Shown here: piece after piece, positions 13,415-17,121 of the stretch
Layout: each line of letters starts with the position of its first letter
Position numbering within the stretch: the stretch's first letter is position 1
Source of the DNA: Candidatus Nomurabacteria bacterium RIFCSPLOWO2_01_FULL_41_12
GTDB taxonomy: Bacteria > Patescibacteriota > Minisyncoccia > Phycocordibacterales > UBA9973
Reading direction: 5' to 3'
Assembly: GCA_001787035.1 (NCBI GenBank)
Contig: MFUY01000005.1
Span: 30,797 to 47,917, forward strand
Length of the DNA stretch: 17,121 bases
Translations under genes and position numbers: made by a program
Notes under the pieces: model-generated
Databases searched by the model: none
What the model was told of the DNA's origin: nothing
What the model saw: the letters and a program-made list of their open reading frames with translations, nothing else

Positions 13415-14725
13415 TTAGGTCGGTAAGTTTGTAGGCGGAGAAGCTTCTTTGGATTCGATACGTTCCAAAGTAGGAACTTTCAATATCTGGCCTGGGAAGT
13501 GCCATATGGTCGCAAGTTCTTCAGTGTTTAAAACATAAGTTTCGTGATGCATATATGCCTTAAAAATGCCGGCAATTTCAAAAACACTAGGGATAGGCCA
13601 TCTCCAGTATTTCTGGGAAAAAATATGGTGCCGCAAAGGCAGATGAAAAAAAGCGCGTTCGCGATATTCATGAAGCATTCTATTGGCGAGCAACATAATT
13701 GTCTTGGGGGAAGCTGGAAATATCCCGCTATAACGGTCAGCTTGAGCTGAATTTATACGGTCAAAACCGTTGGCATCAGGATTTTGATATTGACGAAAGA
13801 TAAGACGTATATTTCTTCTATTACTCATATTGAATGTTTCCTTCTTGGCGACATACATGAGTCGAACCCCTGTTTCAAAACCGAGTTTTCCAGTTTTATC
13901 ACCAATCCTTTTTATAGTGGGATCCATAAATTTCGGGGCGCGAACTTCTATTCCAAATCCGCCTGTAACCACATTTTCACGGGTATTAGTATAGGGCAAC
14001 AAGGCATCTAATAAAACCTGCCGCGATTCTTTAGCCCAATCATGTTCACCGAACCAAGTACCCCTGGTATGATACATTTTTCTAGAAGGAGTAATTACGA
14101 TTTGCATCCACGCTTGTTCTCCTTTTTCTAGTGCTCCAAAAAGTTCTATTACTGGAGAAATGGGGTCAACTTTATATTCTTCTTTTGGGTCTTTGTCTAA
14201 TTCATAATCAATATAGGTTCTGATTGGATAGGCTTCCTTCCTCAATAATCCAAACTCGCATCCCCAGCCCATCCAGCTGCTTTTAGGAGATATCTCGTCA
14301 ACTGCTAAAGTATAATCTTCTACCGCTTTTACTTGTGATTGGGGATATTGGGCGTACATTTGGTTCTCAATTAAAGTCCTGACACGCGTCGGTGTACGAA
14401 CATAGAAATGCACCTGTCCATCAATTGACGCTATTTCCAAGGAAAACCAAAACCAAACTGCTCCTTGCCAATACTCTTCTTTACCACCCTTGTAACTAAA
14501 ATGATAAAGAGCATTGGTTATAAATAACTCCATTGCTTTTGGACTTCGCAGAACATCTCTCGGAGGTATAATCTCAAGCAAGACAAAATCAATACCAGAA
14601 ATAAAATCCTGCTGTACATAGTGCAACCAAAAAATCCAAGCAATGCGCCCGAGCAATATGACTCCAACCAGCGGCAAAAGCCCCAATAACAGCTTGTAAA
14701 GGAAATCAGCTATCAATTCAACCAT
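13415..14725 (-). CDS. Membrane-anchored protein, conserved in CPR, secretion-ATPase-associated type
   Basis: A 436-residue protein with one hydrophobic helix at about 10-34 and a large domain after it. Segments such as FWFSLEIASIDGQVHFYVRT (92-111), NQMYAQYPQSQVKAVEDYT and the ending YVLNTEELATIWHFPG (397-412) with ESKEASPPTNLP are ones I recall from CPR proteins. The NTEELA-HFPG block resembles the stretch just before the ATPase domain in VirB4/TraG-like conjugation and secretion ATPases. No Walker motif is present, so this would be the non-ATPase part standing alone. The link is from memory, not a search. It heads the operon with mltG, which fits an envelope role. No Shine-Dalgarno; a TAAAAT lies 6 nt before the ATG. 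Confidence 0.75.
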   Translation of the reverse strand: MVELIADFLYKLLLGLLPLVGVILLGRIAWIFWLHYVQQDFISGIDFVLLEIIPPRDVLRSPKAMELFITNALYHFSYKGGKEEYWQGAVWFWFSLEIASIDGQVHFYVRTPTRVRTLIENQMYAQYPQSQVKAVEDYTLAVDEISPKSSWMGWGCEFGLLRKEAYPIRTYIDYELDKDPKEEYKVDPISPVIELFGALEKGEQAWMQIVITPSRKMYHTRGTWFGEHDWAKESRQVLLDALLPYTNTRENVVTGGFGIEVRAPKFMDPTIKRIGDKTGKLGFETGVRLMYVAKKETFNMSNRRNIRLIFRQYQNPDANGFDRINSAQADRYSGIFPASPKTIMLLANRMLHEYRERAFFHLPLRHHIFSQKYWRWPIPSVFEIAGIFKAYMHHETYVLNTEELATIWHFPGQILKVPTLERIESKEASPPTNLPT

Positions 14726-14731
14726 ATCTAT

Positions 14732-14737
14732 ATTTTA
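14732..14737 (-). promoter_or_regulatory. -10-like box directly upstream of the six-gene operon
   Basis: TAAAAT followed by ATAGAT and the ATG, nearly identical to the sequence before the ATG at 7272 (TAAAATATAGTT). No good -35 lies at 16-18 nt; TTGCTT repeats in a T-rich tract lie further upstream. A start would fall at the ATG itself. It is a weak candidate alone and is listed because of the shared arrangement. Confidence 0.35.
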
Positions 14738-14776
14738 ATACAAAAAAAAGCAAAAATAAAGCAATAAAGCAAACAC

Positions 14777-14821
14777 GTCAAAGACTCCCTTTGACAAGCG
14801 TGTCAAGGGGAGTCTTTGACA
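14777..14821. repeat. Palindromic element, intergenic copy
   Basis: Boxes in order on the plus strand: GTCAA (14777-14781), a 9-nt spacer, TTGACA (14791-14796), AGCG, TGTCAA (14801-14806), a 9-nt spacer, TTGACA (14816-14821). The two spacers are complementary at 8 of 9 positions, so the whole folds into one 44-nt hairpin with about 19 Watson-Crick pairs. It begins at the base after the TAA of the HARE-HTH gene. The T-rich tract that follows on that strand could make it act as a terminator. The same layout recurs at 17082-17121. Confidence 0.8.
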
Positions 14822-15868
14822 TTAGACTGCAGCGTAAAGTCCACTTTTATTCTTCTTAAAATACTTTGTATTAGCCAAATTTACCAAAATAGTATTATTT
14901 TTAAAGTACCTTTCTTTATTTACCTTTTTCACCACTTCCTCTTTGGATAATGGCCCGTCTCGCTTTAAAATCTCCGCGATGACTTCGCGGGCAATGCCCG
15001 CTTTATAGCCCCATTCGGCAAGAGCATACATTCCCCTGCCCACCAGCACAAACCGGGCATCCTTAATAAGTTCGTTGTGGCAAGTGGCGTAGTGAATTTT
15101 TTTATTGAAGGTTTTTCCGATAGAATCCGCGACTTCCTTGAAATGCATCGGCGAGCCGTGGCGTCTCATTACCAGAAACGCATAATCTTTTACTCCACGA
15201 GTGCGAATATTCGGAGACGAGGCTCTGCCCCATTCGCCGAGAGGATTCTTGGCCACAGCTTTAGACATGGAAAGCCATCTTTTAGCTATTTCCGTATCTT
15301 TATATTCCTCTGACAACTCTTTCATTTGGTCAAAGAACTTTTTTATCATTTCCGTTTCCGGAATGAGGTCTTCGTCATTTAAAGACGCATAAAGCTTCTT
15401 TAGAGAATCATGCACACGGGCAGTCATCTCATCGTCCACGCTCCAGCGAGTGTGAAAATGCTCATCCTCACGATGTCTTTTGAAAGAATCTCCCAGAGTA
15501 AGAAAAAAATGAATATGGTTCTGGGTTATTTTATCTTTTGAAATGTGGGGCAGGAGCTCATGTTCAGCGACAATTGACCCTAATTTTCGTATTACTTGTT
15601 TAAGCTCATCAAAGATCGCCTGCTCCGTCCGGTAAACATCAGACTTCTTAATAGAGCCCAAGGCCGCGTCTTCAATTTGGCGGACACGCTCCCTGGTAAT
15701 GTTGTATTTCTTGCCGATTTCTTCAAGAGTTTTTCTTTTCCCGTCAGCTGTCAGGCCAAAACGGCTCATAATCACATCAGATGCCCTGTCCTGCAACTGG
15801 GAGGTTATTCTTTTGGTGACTTTTTTGGGCTTGAAAGATATTGTTGGCATATTTTTTTTATAATTCAT
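14822..15868 (-). CDS. Sigma-region-4-like and HARE-HTH DNA-binding protein
   Basis: A 348-residue putative transcription factor. Residues about 25-75 match sigma70 region 4, with QLQDRASDVIMSRFGL and KTLEEIGKKYNITRERVRQIE, a helix-turn-helix that in sigma factors reads the -35 box. Regions 2 and 3 are absent, so it cannot be a complete sigma factor. A mostly helical stretch follows (about 80-220). Then comes a HARE-HTH winged domain at about 225-290 (MHFKEVADSI, ARFVLVGRGMYALAEWG), of the kind found in the RNA polymerase delta subunit RpoE, and a second winged-helix-like segment (GPLSKEEVVKKV) to the end. It starts at ATG 15868, 14 nt after typA; GAGGGAG just upstream is one of the few good Shine-Dalgarno sequences here. 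A palindromic element closes the gene. Confidence 0.85.
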   Translation of the reverse strand: MNYKKNMPTISFKPKKVTKRITSQLQDRASDVIMSRFGLTADGKRKTLEEIGKKYNITRERVRQIEDAALGSIKKSDVYRTEQAIFDELKQVIRKLGSIVAEHELLPHISKDKITQNHIHFFLTLGDSFKRHREDEHFHTRWSVDDEMTARVHDSLKKLYASLNDEDLIPETEMIKKFFDQMKELSEEYKDTEIAKRWLSMSKAVAKNPLGEWGRASSPNIRTRGVKDYAFLVMRRHGSPMHFKEVADSIGKTFNKKIHYATCHNELIKDARFVLVGRGMYALAEWGYKAGIAREVIAEILKRDGPLSKEEVVKKVNKERYFKNNTILVNLANTKYFKKNKSGLYAAV

Positions 15869-15882
15869 AATCTCCCTCTTGT

Positions 15883-17121
15883 TTATATCCTATTTGCCTT
15901 TGTTCTGTCAAGCTCGGTTAAATATTTTTTACGAAGGCGGACGGATTTGGGAGTGATTTCTAAATATTCATCGCTCTGCATTACCTCAAGTCCGCGTTCA
16001 ATGCTCAAAATAAACGGAGGGTTGAGATATATCGCTTCATCAGTGCCAGATGCCCGCATATTGGTAAGCTGCTTGCCTTTGGTTGGATTTACCGACATAT
16101 CACCACCCTTGAGAACATTCCCTATTACCATTCCCTCATAAACGGGGTTACCGTGCTCAACATAAAGTATACCACGTTCTTGTAAATTTGCAAGGGAAAA
16201 GGCCACGACCTTGCCGGAAACCATAGAAACCATAGACCCATATTCGCGTTTTTTTATCTCCCCTGCGTACGCTTTAAAACCCGTAACTCTTGAGCTCATT
16301 ATTCCTTCTCCTTTTGTATCTATGATAAATTCACCACGATAGCCCAAAAGCCCGCGTGTCGGTATGTCAAAAATAACTCTGGCAATACCCTCTTTCTCCA
16401 CCATATCTTTCATTATGCCTCTGCGCTTGCCGATCTTTTCAATAACACTGCCGCTTGATTCCATCGGAACATCAATGACTAATTCTTCATATGGTTCGAC
16501 AAGCTCACCATCATTCTTTTTAAGAATGACTTCTGGTTGAGACACTTGCATTTCAAACCCTTTCCGGCGCATATTTTCCAAAAGTATGGCGATGTGAAGT
16601 TCTCCCCTACCATATACTTTGAAGAAATTTTGGTCAGAAGAAAAATCAACCTTTAGCCCGACATTAATTTCAAGTTCTTTTTCCAGTCTCTCTTTAATTT
16701 GCCTGGAAGTAATAAACTTTCCTTCAAGACCCGCAAACGGGGAATCATTTACTAAAAAATTAAGAGATAGTGTAGGTTCGTCAATGGCAATATGGGGCAT
16801 TGGTTCTACGGACTCGTCTTCGCATAATGTCTCGCCAATATATATGTCGGGAATCCCGGCTAAAAGCACAATGTCGCCAGAAGAAGCCTCTTCTACCTCC
16901 TTTCGGGCTATTCCTTCAAAAGAAAAGAGTTTCGTAATTTTCCCTTTTCTCGTTCCCCCTTCGCCTTTTATAAAAATCTGACTGCCTAATTTTATTTTCC
17001 CGGAATAAATACGCGCCACCGCGAGCCTGCCTAAGAAATTATCGTAACCCAAATTGAAAACCTGGGCGGACATTTTTGGGGTGTCAAGGGGCGTCCTTGA
17101 CAAGCTTGTCAAGGACGCCCC
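15883..17121 (-). CDS. typA: GTP-binding protein TypA/BipA (3' part, cut by window edge)
   Basis: Ribosome-associated translational GTPase related to EF-G and LepA, linked to stress and cold-time ribosome assembly. The visible 412 codons lack the GTPase domain, which lies beyond the window. Present are domain II (MSAQVFNLGYDNFLGRLAVARI), the GRGELHIAILLENMRRKGFE block of the EF-G-like region, and the TypA-specific C-terminal domain with LTNMRASGTDEAIYLNPPF and LTELDRTKANRI. The frame stays open to the last base, so the TTG at 17112 is not a real start. The first visible residues (ASLTSLSRTPLDT) come from a palindromic element sitting in the linker before domain II. It is probably cotranscribed with the HARE-HTH gene. 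Confidence 0.96.
   Translation of the reverse strand, partial: GASLTSLSRTPLDTPKMSAQVFNLGYDNFLGRLAVARIYSGKIKLGSQIFIKGEGGTRKGKITKLFSFEGIARKEVEEASSGDIVLLAGIPDIYIGETLCEDESVEPMPHIAIDEPTLSLNFLVNDSPFAGLEGKFITSRQIKERLEKELEINVGLKVDFSSDQNFFKVYGRGELHIAILLENMRRKGFEMQVSQPEVILKKNDGELVEPYEELVIDVPMESSGSVIEKIGKRRGIMKDMVEKEGIARVIFDIPTRGLLGYRGEFIIDTKGEGIMSSRVTGFKAYAGEIKKREYGSMVSMVSGKVVAFSLANLQERGILYVEHGNPVYEGMVIGNVLKGGDMSVNPTKGKQLTNMRASGTDEAIYLNPPFILSIERGLEVMQSDEYLEITPKSVRLRKKYLTELDRTKANRI
17082..17121. repeat. Palindromic element inside typA, cut by window end
   Basis: Boxes: TGTCAA (17082-17087), a 9-nt spacer, TTGACA (17097-17102), AGCT, TGTCAA (17107-17112), a 9-nt spacer ending at the last base. The segment 17088-17121 is a perfect 34-bp palindrome. 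Box order and spacing equal those of the copy at 14777-14821, and 17081-17101 matches 14800-14820 at 19 of 21 positions. It is read through in the one typA frame that gives no stop codon. Confidence 0.8.

Noticed and set aside
14987..15001. GCGGGC-AAT-GCCCGC hairpin inside the HARE-HTH gene
   Set aside because: Only 6 bp and within normal coding sequence (AGIAR); there is no insertion relative to the fold and no matching copy elsewhere in the window.
15883..17112. TypA starting at TTG 17112 as a short stand-alone protein
   Set aside because: The frame is open to the window end and TypA needs an N-terminal GTPase domain. The TTG lies inside the palindromic repeat, so this is a truncated view of a longer gene.

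Overview
The window looks like a stretch of chromosome from a Candidate Phyla Radiation (Patescibacteria) bacterium, most likely of Parcubacteria type. This rests on several things: very compact gene packing, AT-rich sequence with standard-code stops (TGA is a stop, TGG is Trp), an alanyl-tRNA synthetase that ends after the editing domain, a large Cys-rich zinc-ribbon protein of a kind I remember only from such genomes, an N-terminally sigma-4-like HARE-HTH protein, and mostly absent Shine-Dalgarno sequences. The assignment is by gene content, not by a tree. Every supported gene lies on the minus strand, so transcription runs from high to low coordinates. The genes at both edges, typA on the right and rpsI on the left, are cut by the window.

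Read in the direction of transcription: (1) 17121-14822 holds the 3' two thirds of typA/bipA and a sigma-region-4/HARE-HTH regulator, closed by a long palindromic element. (2) 14725-8544 is a tight six-gene operon: a membrane-anchored protein of a secretion-ATPase-associated type, mltG (peptidoglycan lytic transglycosylase), a DEDDh exonuclease, mnmA (tRNA 2-thiouridylase), an MgtC/SapB membrane protein, and a short alaS. Gaps are 3 to 13 nt. (3) 8502-6007 is a two-gene module, an FtsA/PilM-type actin-like protein and a single-pass envelope protein, each with a promoter-like sequence just before its ATG. (4) 5974-4205 encodes the Cys-rich, internally duplicated zinc-ribbon protein. (5) 4168-1 is the classic ribosomal/RNA-polymerase run infA-rpmJ-rpsM-rpsK-rpsD-rpoA-rplQ-rplM-rpsI.

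The most notable non-coding signals are the following. Two copies of one palindromic element (TGTCAA-N9-TTGACA-AGCN-TGTCAA-N9-TTGACA) occur, one intergenic at 14777-14821 and one inside the typA reading frame, exactly where the window stops. An unrelated perfect 13-bp inverted repeat makes up an in-frame insertion in mnmA. The infA-rpmJ gap packs two mutually exclusive hairpins, a good sigma70-type promoter and a U-rich leader hairpin. Operon-leading genes have -10-like boxes only 6 to 11 nt before the ATG, suggesting leaderless transcripts. Several intergenic gaps begin with a hairpin right after the stop codon.

No rRNA, tRNA, CRISPR array, insertion sequence, or supported plus-strand gene was seen. 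The longest gap without a gene is 167 bp (3756-3922), described below.
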